Assembly (NCBI GenBank): GCA_963082975.1
Contig: OY720348.1
Span: 75,913,719-75,977,718, forward strand
DNA length: 64,000 bases
Reading direction: 5' to 3'
Source of the DNA: Labia minor
Lineage: Eukaryota; Arthropoda; Insecta; Dermaptera; Spongiphoridae
In this document: in pieces, positions 33,411 to 45,878 of the stretch
How the letters are laid out: every line of letters begins with the position of its first letter
Numbering within the stretch: position 1 is the stretch's first letter
The notes under the pieces: model-generated
What the model was told of the DNA's origin: nothing
What the model saw: only the letters and a program-made list of their open reading frames with translations
Databases searched by the model: none
Program-made: the position numbers and the translations under genes

Positions 33411-34039
33411 CACTAGAACATGGATTTATAGACCGAATGATGCTCTTTTTTAATTGAATCAAATATTCTTTCTTATTAGCCATGGAGAGGAATGTAAACA
33501 TATTGTAGTAGTTTTGGAATTGATTTTCGATTAGTCATTTGTAGAGATCAATTAAATTATTGATCATCGTTAGTTCTAGTTTCGATCCTGATTTCCAATT
33601 AGTCGGATCAAAATAAGAATGAGGGATCCACGATTTTACTGTGTTTTCCTATGGAATCGATACCAGTGAGAGTAGAAATTTGTAGAAATCCAATGGTATG
33701 CTAGTGGGAATGCGAAGTGATAAATGGAAATAAATAAATAATTAATAAATACTCCAAAAATCTATACTTATATATAAAAATCCAATAAAATGCTTTTAAG
33801 CAAGCAATGATGGTTAATTATAGTAATGTTCCCCTTGTCATCCAAAAAGTTAACAATGTAGAGGAACGGATGATTAATATATAATTATATTGTTATGTAA
33901 TAATGATAATCATACAAGTTGTGTATAATTTACGTGATAAAGAGTATTTTTATTAAGGAGGGAAGAGAAATTATAGGGAAGAGGGAGGGGGGAGGAGGCT
34001 TCTCGATAGATCTCTGTCAGCGGATAGAAACCGGCCGGC
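33411..34039. other. Upstream flank of candidate start exon
   Basis: GC content rises towards 34000, with G-rich runs at 33958-33999. No repeat recognised. It may hold the 5' UTR or promoter of the exon at 34040. Confidence 0.35.
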
Positions 34040-34128
34040 ATGGACGCCTCGGGGTCACTCGACCACCTCTTCTTTGAATCGAAAATTAACATTAATCGTA
34101 GCAGATGGGAATCTGGTCAAGAAGTAAG
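34040..34128 (+). CDS. Candidate first coding exon, product unknown
   Basis: ATG at 34040 in a good initiation context (GGCATGG) opens 29 codons plus two bases: MDASGSLDHLFFESK, later RSRWESGQEV. It ends AAG followed by GTAAGC, a near-consensus splice donor at 34129; an alternative GTAAGG lies four bases earlier. Base composition is balanced and the sequence is not repeated. A downstream open stretch at 35203-35338 would continue the frame if spliced at its AG, but that pairing is speculative. I do not recognise the protein. Confidence 0.42.
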
Positions 34129-34330
34129 GTAAGCTAACAGAGAGGGAGACCGTGAGGGGGAGGGGGGAGGGGGAGAAGAACGAAGGAAGTGAAGAGCGCC
34201 AAGCCATCGCCGGTTCAATGAATTCCATTCAAAAAGAGAAAAAGTTTTACCCCGATTGGAAAATGGACGGACGATACCTGCTGGGAGTTGATCCAAACCA
34301 TAACCGATATGGAAAAGCCTGGGCTGATAT
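34129..34330. other. G-rich intron-like stretch with open frame
   Basis: Directly after the donor lies GTGAGGGGGAGGGGGGAGGG (34152-34171), able to form a G-quadruplex. The plus strand stays open through 34330 with KFYPDWKMDGRYLLGV and NHNRYGKAWADIF, coding-like pieces that stop where HelA begins. It may be a second exon cut by HelA. Confidence 0.35.
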
Positions 34331-34912
34331 TTTTACGCCAGAGATAGTATTGCGATCATGAAAATTTTCGATGTCGAGATTTTGATGTTTTTATATGTTT
34401 TGAAGGTCCCTGAGTCATTTTCACTAAAGTTGAGAAAAATGTCTCTCTCTCTCTCTGTGTGTATGTGTGTGTGTGTGTGTGTGTAGGCAAGATTACCCAA
34501 AAACGGTTTGAGCTAAAATCATGAAATTTAGTATACGGGCTTTCTATCAACTTTTGAGAAATGTAGCTGAACCGGAAGAGGGTCATTACCTACAACATTT
34601 TGATTTTATTTTTACCTCTAAAGTGACCGTAAAAATAAAGATATAGGTTTGATAGTTTTTCACATGATTAAAAATTGTATAAAACTGCTATATATAGAAT
34701 TTCAGCTTGATTGAAATTTTTAACACTGTAAATCACGCGCCAACACGTGACGTAGTGCTATCAACAAAGAGCCAAACACGTGCTGGTTTAATAACTATTA
34801 TTTATTAATTTTAATTTATAATTTATAATGAATTAAATTTAATTTAAATATAATATATGTGTTAATTAATCCAATTCAAATTTGCGAGATAGTCGAGTGG
34901 AGACACTCCAGC
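34331..34912 (+). mobile_element. HelA, nearly full-length
   Basis: Starts TTTTACGCCAGAGATAGTA (six bases of the terminal motif deleted) and ends with hairpin and GC before T. The microsatellite is CT then GT (34442-34484). A small deletion removes GCTGAAAGTACCGGAATTA. Confidence 0.88.
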
Positions 34913-35691
34913 TTATTTCTTGGAAAATACTAGGAAAGGAAAACAATTTGAAAAATAAAAACGCACCTTATTTCGTATAATATTCTTTCCCTCTACCATC
35001 TATCCATACTACCAACATTAATATTTATATTTGCAAATTTGGATATATATATATGTATATATAGTCCTTCGGTGTGTTTTAGTAGGTGAGCGATAGTCTC
35101 GATATGTAATGTGTTAAAAATGGTTTTATTTTCTCTAACGTATATTGACTCGAACATTTTTTCTTTATTTTTTTATTTTTTTTTTTATCGTACTCTTCAA
35201 AGAGGGTGGCGACCCTCGGGAGTTACCAGTCTCATGTTACTAGGTCTTTCCATTGGCGTTGAAAAAAGGGGGCCAATCCCTCACACCTGGAACGGCTTTT
35301 GTATAAAAATCAGACGTGAAAAAAAACAACACGTTTAACAATGGTGTATTTTCCCCTAAGAATTAACAGTATCTTCGATGTTGAACAATTCTGATAAAAA
35401 AAGGATCAAAACAGATGAAATATTTGCACAATTTACACCGAAAGAATATACGAAACTGAAAATCAAAACGTATTGGAGCCAAGCAATCCATTTTAAGATT
35501 ATCCATAAATTAATTTTTAATTATTATTTTAATTTTTAAATTTTGGATCTGGGTAGGGTTGAACCCCTTCGTTCTAAAGTCTCGTAGCTAATGATTTAAT
35601 ATTTTGATTTACACCATTCGATTTAGTTTAAAATTTTCAAAAAATATAATTTGAATTATTATTTTTTCCCAAATTTTAGTTAATAAAATAA
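34913..35691. other. Unassigned; candidate exon 35203-35338 and tRNA-like B-box
   Basis: At 35203-35338, after a T-rich tract and AG, a plus-strand frame contains GVTSLMLLGLSIGVEKRGP and ends TAA. At 35535-35590 the minus strand has a B-box GGGGTTCAACCC with D-arm-like TTAGCTACGAGAC, another orphan tRNA-like sequence. Confidence 0.3.
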
Positions 35692-35699
35692 GCTGGAGT
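35692..35699. repeat. 8-bp target-site duplication (left)
   Basis: GCTGGAGT, identical to 36383-36390, the first bases of the HelA copy on the right. Confidence 0.95.
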
Positions 35700-36382
35700 T
35701 AGGGCTTACAATACCGGGATCTCGGGATCCCGGAGGATTTTTGTCCGGTATTAAAAACCGGTATTTATGTAAAAATACCGGTATTTTGGTATTACGAATT
35801 TACGAATTTACAAAATGTGTATGATTTTTTAATGCCAATAGTGCCGACAAGTGTAGAATCAGAAAGAGCTTTTTCGGCCGCTGGTTATGTTTGTACGAAA
35901 ATTCGGTCCTCGCTTGATGATGAAACGCTTGATTCGTTGTTTTTTAAGAGCAAACTTTAATAAACAAAACGCAACTTAATAATATTAAATACTTTCAATT
36001 TATATTTTTATATTTTTTACCTCTTTAATTATATTTAATTCTTTAACTATATAATACCATACGAGCCTATTATATGTAAAATATAACACACACATAGAAT
36101 TTATTATTTACTTTATTTTACTTGCACGTTTTTTTGTATTTATCTACCCTACTCTGTCTCTCGATGTAATAAAATAAATAATATCTACTCATTTCAGAAC
36201 AATATTTATTAGATTTCATATATTATATTTGTTAAAAAGTCAATAGAACAACTGAGGTAAGTAGAAATATAGCTAGTAAATTTATTATTAATAATACCGG
36301 TATTAATACCGGTATCCCGGTATTTCAAATTTCAAATAGCAAATACCGGTATTCAGATTTTAGTTCGGTATTGTAAGCCCTA
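35700..36382 (+). mobile_element. hAT element inserted in HelA
   Basis: 683 bp with termini TAGGGCTTACAATACCGG and its complement CCCTA at the right, flanked by the perfect 8-bp duplication GCTGGAGT. Many ACCGGTAT-like motifs crowd both subterminal regions, as expected of transposase-binding repeats. It retains the C-terminal end of its transposase (35832-35960). The target is the 3' end of the HelA copy at 36383, cut eight bases in. Confidence 0.95.
35832..35960 (+). pseudogene. hAT transposase C-terminal dimerisation fragment
   Basis: 42 codons: MPIVPTSVESERAFSAAGY, then TKIRSSLDDETLDSL and FFKSKL before TAA. The S-ERAFS--G motif and the L---FFKSN-type ending mark the hAT family dimerisation domain (hATC). 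All catalytic regions are deleted. Confidence 0.92.
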
Positions 36383-36970
36383 GCTGGAGTGTCTCCACTC
36401 GACTATCTCGCAAATTTGAATTGGATTAATTAACATATATTATATTTAAAATAAATTTAATTAATTATAAATTATAAATTATAATTAATAAATCATATTT
36501 ATTAAATCAGCGCATGTTTGGCGCTTTGTTGATGGCACCACGTCACGTGTTGGCGCCTGATTTGCAGTGTTAAAAAATTAATTCCGGTACTTTCAGCGAT
36601 TCAATCAAGCTGAAATTCTATATATAGCAGTTTTATACAATTTTTAATCATGTGAAAAACTATCAAACCTATATCTTTATTTTTACGGTAACTTTAGAGG
36701 AAAAAAATCAAAACGTAGGTAATGATCCTCTTCCGGTTGAGCTACATTTCTCAAAAGTGGATAGAAAACTACGAATATACCAAATTTCATGATTCTAGCT
36801 CAAACCGTTTTTGCGTAATCTTGGCTACACACACACACACAGAGAGAGAGATACATTTTTCTCACCCTTAGTGAAAATGGTTCAGGAACCTTCAAAACGT
36901 ATAAAAACATCAAAATCTCAACATCGAAAATTTTTGTGATTGCAATACTATCTTTGACGAGATAGTAAAA
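36383..36970 (-). mobile_element. HelA, full-length, host of the hAT insertion
   Basis: 588 bp, with both ends; right end ACTATCTTTGACGAGATAGT. The microsatellite is CA followed by GA. The E-box TCACGTGTTGGCGCCTGA is retained. Together with 35692-35699 it gives the empty site. Confidence 0.9.
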
Positions 36971-38658
36971 ATCATGCTTGAATACTTTAACTTATAAATT
37001 AAAATTAAAAAATAAAATAAAAATAATAATAATATAAACTAGATATGAAAGTTGGATAAATATTTGTTTCTTGACAGTCAAAAAACTAAAAACTAAAAAT
37101 AAATAATAATAAATAAATGTAATCTTTTGAAATAAAGTTCAACTACGAAAAAAACAGAACAGGTTACCCACAAACAATATGCATACAAATGCCTATTTTA
37201 AATGCAAAAACAGAGAACAAACTATCACTAATAAAAGTAATTTTTTTTTCAAAGAATACAAAATGAGTAACCACCACAACGACAACTTTTTAACGTTCAC
37301 AATCTCAACATTTTATCGAATTTCATAGACTGTAGTGTAAATTGTTGCTGATTAGTTTCCAAAATTGATTTCATTAAAATAGGCGCCTCTAGTAAAAAAA
37401 ATCGTCAAATTTAATCTGAATGTAAAATTTTATGGTAGCAAACTAAAATAAAGAATTTTAAAAAAAAAATTAAACGATTCGAATTTTTACCTAATTAGTC
37501 ACGTATTTAGCAGATTAAAATCCAAAACAAACATTCCAATAAAATTAAAAATTTAAATGATTAACGATATTGTTTACTAATAAAAAAATAAATTAAAAAA
37601 CGAAATACTTAAATTTTATATGTTAAATTCTCGTATTAAATAAAATAATGTTCATTGTTTAGGTCCAATTATTTATTTCTTTATAAATATATCAATTAAT
37701 TGTTATGTTTTTATTTATTATTTATTTAATTGATTTTCGATTTTTTTCTATAAAAAAAATTTAATCTAATTTATAATTATTACACTTCTTCTATTCTTAT
37801 TTTATTGTTATTAATAATTAATTTATATATATATATATATATATATTAGTTGGCACTCTGTTGGTATTTATTTTATTACATTTTATTTATTTATTGTTAA
37901 ATGTTTCTATTCTGACGCATATTTTGATTTTGGAATTTCATTAAAATGGAAGCCTGGCTGTTCCCCATTAAAGGAGACTCTATACTCTTTTACTATTAAT
38001 TTTTAATACTAATTTCATTTGTATTAATTTAATTAATTTAATATTAATTTAATTGGCTGAACTTCAAAAACACAAAGCGAGACCAAAAAAGGGTGAAGAG
38101 GGTGATTATACACTGGACAACGCTGTCAAAGGACAGAAGTCAATGGCGTAGGAGTTGAGACAGACTCACCGAAGAACAGCTCGACTAAGTAACTGATTAA
38201 TTTAATTAGTGAAATTTCAAAAAAAATTAGATTGATCGTACATATTGCCTTTTTTGATAATAATACTAGATTTGAATAGAATGGAAATAAAAATAAAAAA
38301 TAAATTAAATAAATAACAAAATTGAAATTCCGATTATATTGAAATTAGAATGTTATTTTATATCATTAAATTCAGAAATATATAGAAATATATATCAATA
38401 GAAAATAAACTATTAATTTCCCTAGAGAGAATCTTCCGACTCGAGGACCCTACTTGAGAAATCTTCCTAAATTTTGAATGAAGTAAAATGATCTCTACGA
38501 AAATTATATTACAACTAAATATATATCTTAGTATCATGGTTGATGTCATAGAATACCAATCGTGAAATTAAATTAACAGGAAACTATTTTATCAAGATGC
38601 AAAATTTAATAATTCTAATTAAGTTTATAAAAAAAATTTATACCTAAAACTTCTATTA
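36971..38658. other. AT-rich, nothing recognised
   Basis: A TA tract lies near 37825-37846. The rest shows no repeats and no coding signal. Confidence 0.5.
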
Positions 38659-38747
38659 TTACTATCTAAATTTTCGATGTCGAGATTTTGATGTTTTTAT
38701 ACGTTTTGAAGGTTCCTGAATAATTTTCACTAAGGTTGAGAAAAATG

Positions 38748-38790
<43 letters not shown>

Positions 38791-39273
38791 CTGTATGTAT
38801 GTATGTAGACAAGATTACTCAAAAACGGTTTGAGTTTGATCATGAAATTTGGTATACTGGTATTATTCAAAATTCGTAGTTTTCTATTAACTTTTGAGAC
38901 ATGTAGCTCAACCGGAAGAGAGCCATTACCTACAACGTTTTGATTTTTTTTTCACTAAAGTGACCGTAAAAATAAAGATATATGTTTGCTAGTTTTCCAT
39001 ATGATTAAAAATTGTATAAAAGTGCTATATATAAAATTTCAACTTGAATGAATCGCTGAAAGTACCAGTATTAATTTTTTAACACTGCAAATCTCACGCG
39101 CCAACAAGTGACGTGGTGCCATCAACAAAGAGCCAAACATGTGCTGGTTTAATAACTATTATTTATTAATTTTAATTTATAATTTAAAATTAATTAAATT
39201 TAATTTAAATATAATATATTAAGTTATTTAATCCAATTCAATTAGCGAGATAGTCGAGTGGAGACACTCCAGC
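38659..39273 (+). mobile_element. HelA, nearly full-length
   Basis: Starts TTACTATCT, then skips ~25 bases to AAATTTTCGATGTCGAG; complete at the 3' hairpin. It has a TA and GT microsatellite (38754-38815). Confidence 0.88.
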
Positions 39274-40033
39274 TTATTTTTACGTGATTTTATATCTAAA
39301 GAATGATTATTTAACTAGAAACTACGATAACAAATATAATTATTATTTTAGAATATATATACTAATTTTATATTAAAAATTAAGAATTTCTTCAAAATAT
39401 GGAGTATTTTTAAATTAATTTATATTTAAAAGACAAACTAGATTACATATAATAATTAATTATATAAAATCGATTACCACCAGGTTTTTTTAATTAAAGT
39501 AGAGACTAAAACCAATAAAGTATGGATCAGAAATAATATTTTATTAACAAAAAAAGTGAGAAGAATATAATAATTTGTCGGTCGAGAAAAAATGTGTCTA
39601 TTCATAAAAATTGAATTTATACTATATATATTGTTTTTAATTTAATCGAGAAATAGAAGCAATATTGGATGGCATTTGTGAAATGTCGATTGGCATTTTT
39701 TTTTAACATTAGAAAATAAATTTGAAATATTTGACATTGTTCTCTTTGCCATGTGAGAAGAAAAAAATAAAAAAAAAATGTTCGCGTCGACTCGGTTGTT
39801 ATATCTTTTGGAGATGACATGCTAGTCACCAATCTAATGCGAGAGCGAGTCGAAATCTCCTGGCGAACTTGGATCAAAATTTTATTTGAGAAATATTAAA
39901 GAAAGAAATAACTTTCAAATTGTAGATTATTAATAGAGAATCGATTTAATTTGATTTAATTAAGTAATGTTACAAGGTAGTATTATATGGGTGTAAGGCA
40001 TGGTCCATGAAATTAGAGGACAAGCATAAACAA
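39274..40033. other. Nothing recognised
   Basis: AT-rich. 39617-39877 is open on the minus strand but rich in Phe/Lys; not supported. Confidence 0.45.
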
Positions 40034-40305
40034 AACCTCTGACTTTGTACGTCCTACAACGCCTTTCAAGCCGGTTCTATCAATGAGGTGTCCTATGATC
40101 AGTAGAACGGGTCCTCTCCACCTTTACCTTGATTTTCTTGATCGGAGGCGCTATCAAGTAGCTTTTCCCCAAGGTTGTTCCCGGAGGCTGGGTTGACTCC
40201 GTCCTATAAACCCCAACTAGGGAAATTCCCTTGACAGGCCCGGGAATTGAACCCGGGACCATGTGAATGTGAGGCAGTTTCGCTACCCACACACCCAATT
40301 GCGCC
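40034..40305 (-). mobile_element. tRNA-derived SINE, copy 4
   Basis: Complete copy. On the minus strand GGCGC, then GTGTGGGTAGCGAAACTGCC, B-box GGGTTCAATTCCCGGG, the conserved body and GTCAGAGG. The B-box region folds as a self-complementary CCCGGG-TTCAAT-TCCCGGG arm, the best-preserved T-arm of the four. Confidence 0.82.
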
Positions 40306-41830
40306 TTCTGACAACAAGCATAAGGTGTTATAAAATTATTTGTTGAAAATGACGGAAATGTGTGTGGGTTTTATAAAACTAAAACTCATATAAAATATTA
40401 TTATCTCGATCTAGTTATATCTATATATATACTAATAGAGAAATTTTTAATGGTAGTATAATTACCAAAACGCACATTAAGCAAATATATATATATAATT
40501 TGGAACTATACTGTGTGTTTATAAAATTCAAAATTATCAATATTAGATGTTTATTGTTTAGTGTTTAATTTAGTTTTAATTATACAAAATTACAAATATT
40601 ATAATAATCAAATTACAATGTAAATATGTACAATGTTTCCATTTTGTTTTATGATAATTAAGGTGAAGACAATTTGTATACAGTGTTATAAATAGTGATG
40701 ACTACATCCAAGATGGAATGCTCCAAACTGGTGTTCTAATAACATCTCCATTCCATTCGTATGGTGGGAATTGATACTATTTTGATAAATGATTGTTGGA
40801 TCCGATTCAATAAAGTACTCATTCATTAATAGTTTCTATTGAAAAGACAGAACAGAATTGTATTATGGTGGATAATTGGAAAGGAAGCACATAGGGACTT
40901 CAAAGATGGATTTTCCGGTATTAAGGTAATAGTGATTAAATGTTTCAAATTTCCAACCAATTCAATCCATTTGTTTTGTATTAAAATGAAAATGTAATTA
41001 ATCGATCGAATGCTTTTGTATAAGTGAAAACCCGGAAGTTCTAAAAGTATTTCCAGTCTAGGTCGGCCATTAAAGAGATCATTCTCGTATCCAAAATTTA
41101 ATGAGACATTTTTGTTGTTGAATTTGTATGAATGAATGAATGAATGGGATGAAATTGGGTAAATTTTATTTCGTGTGACGTGTTGTCCATGATCTTTATT
41201 ACACCAGACCAGCTTCCCTTTCTACACCTCCATCCATCGACCCTCCTCCATCTAATTCCCTCCTTCTCCCTCTTTAACCCCATCCATGCAATACGGGTCG
41301 ATTCAATTGGGCTTTTGGTGAAAAGTTTCTCAACTTTCATTTCAATCCAAATGGGAATATAATAAAGTATTCAGATTCGCGTTCTTCATTCATCAAAAAG
41401 AAAGATCGGGTAGTGGATTGAATAAGAATGCTCTCATCCATGAGTAAAAGGGTGGGGGTGGTGGGGGGCAAGGGTGGGCAGGGTGCGGATTACGCTGTCA
41501 GAGAAAGTTGCCGAGTAAATAAACAAGAATGCTCGGTAACAAAGAGGGAGTCGTTTTTCCTGCCCCTCTAATGTAGAAAAATAGAAGAAAATGAATGAGC
41601 ATTACAAAAATAAGATCAATAGCTTAGAGGGAAATAAAAATATAAAATTCGCAAAATTAATTTTATTCTAATAATAAATTTAAAAGATCTTTTTGAAATT
41701 TTATAAGAATAAAAATGTAATTCTTTAATTTATTAAAGAATGTTGTTTTTTTTCAAAACAAGTCGATAATAAATAAACCTCTTCAAAATCCCAACCATGA
41801 TTCTCAAATATTATAAATATAAAAAACTTA
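40306..41830. other. Unique-looking; G-quadruplex motif at 41450-41483
   Basis: No repeats recognised. 41098-41362 is GC-richer with short frames open on both strands, which I do not trust. A run of five G-tracts follows at 41450-41483. Confidence 0.4.
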
Positions 41831-42421
41831 GCTGGAGTGTCTCCACTCGACTATCTCGCAATTTGAATTGGATTAAATAACTTAATATATTATATTTAAA
41901 TTAAATTTAATTAATTTTAAATTATAAATTAAAATTAATAAATAATAGTTATTAAATCAGCGCATGTTTGGCTCTTTGTTGATAGAACCAAGTCACGTGT
42001 TGGCGCGTGAGATTTGGGGTGTTAAAAAATTAATTATAGTACTTTCAGCGATTCCATCAAGCTGAAATTCTATATCTAGCAGTTTTATTCAATTTTTAAT
42101 CATGAGAAAAATTATCAAACATATATCTTTATTTTTACGGTCACTTTAGAGGAAAATAAATCGAAACGTTGTAGGTAAGAACCCTCTTCCGGTTGAGCTG
42201 CATTTCTCATAAGTTGAGAGAACACTACGAATTTTGAATAATGCCCATGTACCAAATTTCATGATTCTAGCTCAAACCGTTTTTGAGTAATCTTATACAC
42301 ACCCAGAGACATTTTTCTCAACCGTGAAAATGATTCAGGAATCTTCAAAAAGTATAAAAACATCAAAATCTCAACATCGAAAATTTCCGTGATAGCAATA
42401 CTATCTCTGGCGAGATAGTAA
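41831..42421 (-). mobile_element. HelA, full-length
   Basis: 591 bp with both ends intact, including ACTATCTCTGGCGAGATAGT. The microsatellite is reduced to ACACACC. Confidence 0.9.
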
Positions 42422-43016
42422 AAAATTAACAGCAGGTGATACTTAACAAAATTCCTCCTACCATCCTTTTCAATTTTTGAATTTCATTCTTTCCATTTTT
42501 AGGTATTAAATCTCTTTTTTATTAAGAAGACGTTCATTTATTTTTTTTTTATTATTTTCAGTGATTATTTATGAAAAAAGTTGTATGATGCGTCTATTTT
42601 TTATTTTTTTAACTTTCTAATCTTTTAATTAAAATGTATAAATAATTTCTCAAAACACAAAGGAAACAAAAAAACAAACAATTGCAAGGATTATCTCCAA
42701 TGATGGAAAAAAAGAGAGATGCAACAGATTTTTGATTAGATTGTATCAAAAAAGTGAAATTCAAAGAAAAAGAGTTAAGAGGAGAGGGGGGAGGGTGATA
42801 AAACAAGAGATGGTGTCTGCAAATTGATTTATCACCATCTTTAATATTTTCTTATTGGAAAAGAGTTGGACAATTATTTTGTATGCTTGGTGGACAAATA
42901 AAAAATAATTTAATATGTATTTCTACTAAATATTATCGTATGGGGTACTTACAATTAGACATGATAAATCAATACATACTCATTTCTCCTTTCTACTTTT
43001 TCTTTTTTTTTATATA
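42422..43016. other. AT-rich, nothing recognised
   Basis: No repeat or supported coding signal. Confidence 0.5.
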
Positions 43017-43448
43017 CGAGGGTGGGGTGAAAAGTTCCCGGCCTAATGACCAAGAAAAACGATGTTTTTAAATTTTTTTTTTGCTTTATTTTTCAACATT
43101 CAAGATGTACGATGTCAGCTGAACGTGTGCAAAATATTTTCCACAACCATTTGAACCAGGAAAGCTGTGTCCAACGTGGGTGCCGGGTTTGCTAACGTTA
43201 GACCAAAAACTGCTTCGAAAAACCATTTCTACCGACAATTTGGCGCTGTAGGCGTAATCCAAACGAATTTTTGTGTCGATTCATAACTGTTAATGAGACT
43301 TAAATTAAATTTAATCAATTAATTAATTAGAACACCGTTATGAGAAATGTATCAGTGTTGATGGAGATTATGTTGAAAAATATAGCAAAAAAAAAATTTA
43401 AATACATCGTTTTCTTGGCCAGGCCGGAAACTTTTCACCCCACCTTCG
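43017..43448 (+). mobile_element. Second mariner family, internally deleted, copy 1
   Basis: 432 bp between TA dinucleotides. Termini CGAGGGTGGGGTGAAAAGTT and its inverted counterpart. The interior keeps scraps of transposase in shifting frames: WVPGLLTLDQK, then FLCRFITVNET, then YEKCISVDGDYVEKY near the right end. In mariners the first catalytic Asp lies in a V-DETW motif; here the codon encodes Asn (VNET) and the sequence then stops. The catalytic middle is missing. Confidence 0.85.
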
Positions 43449-43828
43449 TATATTAATTTTTATAGGAAACCTGTACCATTATCAATCCGTAGATAAATGT
43501 ATAATATATAGTACAATAAATATAATATAAAGACAGAGATAGATAAAGAGATAAATTATATTGGAAGTTTTAGAAGATGATCGAGATATCTAGGAGAAAT
43601 TAAATTATGTTGTGTGTGGGTGAAATATTGATGGATTATCTGGTGATTTATTGAAAATGGATTAGTTGCTATAATTAATCTCCGTTTCGAGATGACGGCT
43701 ATTTTCTCCAGACGAAAGGATTTACTCTTGAAGAGTTGTTGACCATGGATAAAGCGTTTTATCACGAAAGACAATGACTCCGTAGCAGATGACTCCAATT
43801 AAAGTCTTCCAAAGTTTTATTAATATCA
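43449..43828. other. Unassigned; open minus-strand frame 43556-43798
   Basis: 80 codons open between stops, containing SSATESLSFVIKRFIHGQQL, without an initiating ATG at the start. It could be an exon; no splice sites are convincing. Confidence 0.3.
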
Positions 43829-44397
43829 GAAAATTTCCGATGTTGAGATTTTGATGTTTTTATACTTTTTGAAGGTTCCTGAATCATTTTCTTTAAGGTT
43901 GAGAAAAATGTCTCTGTGTGTGTATGTGTGTATGTATGTAGACAAGATTACTCAAAAACGGTTTGAGCTAGAATAATAAAATTTGGTATACGGGCATTAT
44001 TTAAAATTCGTAGTTTTCTATCAACTTTTGAAAAATGGAGCTCAACCGGAAGAGGGTTATTACCTACAACGTTTCGATTTTTTTTCCTCTAAAGTGACCG
44101 TAAAAATAAAGATATCTGTTTGATAATTTTTCACATGATTAAAAATTGTATAAAACTGCTATATATAGAATTTAAGCTTGATGGAATCGCTGAAAGTACT
44201 GGAATTAATTTTTTAACACTGCAAATCTCACGCGCCATGGTGCCATCAACAAAGAGCCAAACATGCGCTGGTTTAATAACTATTATTTATTAATTTTAAT
44301 TTATAATTTAAAATTAATTAAATTAAATTTAAATATAATATATTATGTTATTTAATCCAATTCAAATTGCGAGATAGTCGAATGGAGACACTCCAGC
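43829..44397 (+). mobile_element. HelA, nearly full-length
   Basis: Begins AAAATTTCCGATGTTGAG, lacking the first ~45 bases; 3' end GATAGTCGAATGGAGACACT, CCAGC, then T. The E-box block is deleted, leaving CACGCGCCATGGTGCC. Confidence 0.87.
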
Positions 44398-45600
44398 TAA
44401 TTTTTGTTTTGTTTATTAATCAGAACGTTGGTATAGTGGGAGGAGCAGCAGTTTCCGAAAAAATCGATTTAATCAGCCTATCATGCCAGATAAATACAAT
44501 GGCATCCAAAATTAGATTGTATTATTTCTATCAACCCTTTCCATGATAACTGAAATGAAACGATTACATTCCAATAAAAGAACATTGTGGTATCATTCCA
44601 ATTACAAATTATTATTTTTGTTCCATATATTTATCGTTGAAGTTGAATGGATATATTAAAAATACAACAAATCATAATAAGGATGATAAGAATAAAAGAT
44701 TTCAAAATCAATTTTTCCATCGATTCGAATAGAAACAGGATTTGCCGTGTTTAGAGAGCAGCCTTTTTTAGGAGCGGGTTGAGCACAAAAAGCTTCCGGC
44801 GCCATTCCGCCCTTTCTCTTCAGAATAATTATGCATCCTTACCACTGATATATTTCATAGGAAAAGCAGAAAGCGTCAAGGGTATGGGGAAATGTGAAAT
44901 TTTATTTATATACATCCCGTGGAGAGATGCTAAAATCATTTTTTCGTTTTCGTAAATCAAAGAAAAAGAAAATAAAAAAAATCGGATATGAAATTTTAAC
45001 TTTAATTGTTAGCACGCGGGTTGGAAATGAAAAATGAACGAAAAAATAAAATAAATAAAAAAAAAAAGAGTAATTAATTATATTACAAATGGAGAACAGT
45101 TAAAATGTAAATAAATTCAAGAGAGAGAACAAAATAATTTCAATTGTAAGTTACTAAATAGAAGAAAAATGTTATAAATTATCAATTCTGAAAATTATTT
45201 TAAATTTATCAATTTGATTTATTATTATTATTTAAGTCTTAAAGGGACTTTTATGCCGGCAAGTAACCATCTCTCTCTCTCTCTCTCATTCCAATTAAAC
45301 ATTAGTAAAAGTAAAACTCTCATCTAAGAAAGACTACCAAGGAAAAAACAAATGAAATATCAAAGAACTTATAAAACTATTTCACAATATTGAAAACAAT
45401 ATAAGAATATAAAATATATTTATCGAAATAAAAGTAATAATAAGTATTCATTATTAATGATAGCTATAGAAAGATTATTTATTATAAGTTTTAGGAGAAT
45501 AGAAAGCTTCCAAGTTTTCTATGATATGATAAGACAGCGAACATGTCAGGTAATAAATGAATTTGCTTTTGGACTCTACTACCTATCGAGCCTTGTAGAT
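44398..45600. other. Unassigned; small minus-strand ORF 44656-44805
   Basis: The minus-strand frame is 49 codons from an ATG in good context (GGAATGG) and starts MAPEAFCAQPAPKKGCSL. GC is locally raised at 44740-44830. It is a plausible short ORF or first exon but unsupported otherwise. A CT microsatellite lies at 45270-45288. Confidence 0.3.
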
Positions 45601-45878
45601 CAGTGATTCTGAACCACTGTGCTCTTGCACTTTTGTCTGCTGCGAGATTTTGAAAATGTGCCACCAAATCTTACAAATGTAAAGTTCAAATTAAGAAAAA
45701 GTACTTATTTATTTTATATGTGTGTAAAAAAATGGTAAAATGTTTTTGCGACCAGGCTCTTAAACATTTTCGCCTTTTTTTATATGGTAAATAAGTAAAT
45801 AACTTTTACACTTACTTCTTCAAATTTTTAAACCGTTAAAAGTGTGCCGTGGTAAAAAAAAAAGGTTGAGAATCACTG
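45601..45878. mobile_element. hAT-type MITE, AGTGATTCTCAACC family, copy 5
   Basis: Termini CAGTGATTCTGAACC and GGTTGAGAATCACTG, with a perfect 8-bp duplication TTGTAGAT on both sides. Confidence 0.93.

Noticed and set aside
41098..41362. 80-codon minus-strand and 60-codon plus-strand frames
   Set aside because: Both strands are open in the same CT-rich stretch and neither has a supported start, splice site or recognisable motif.
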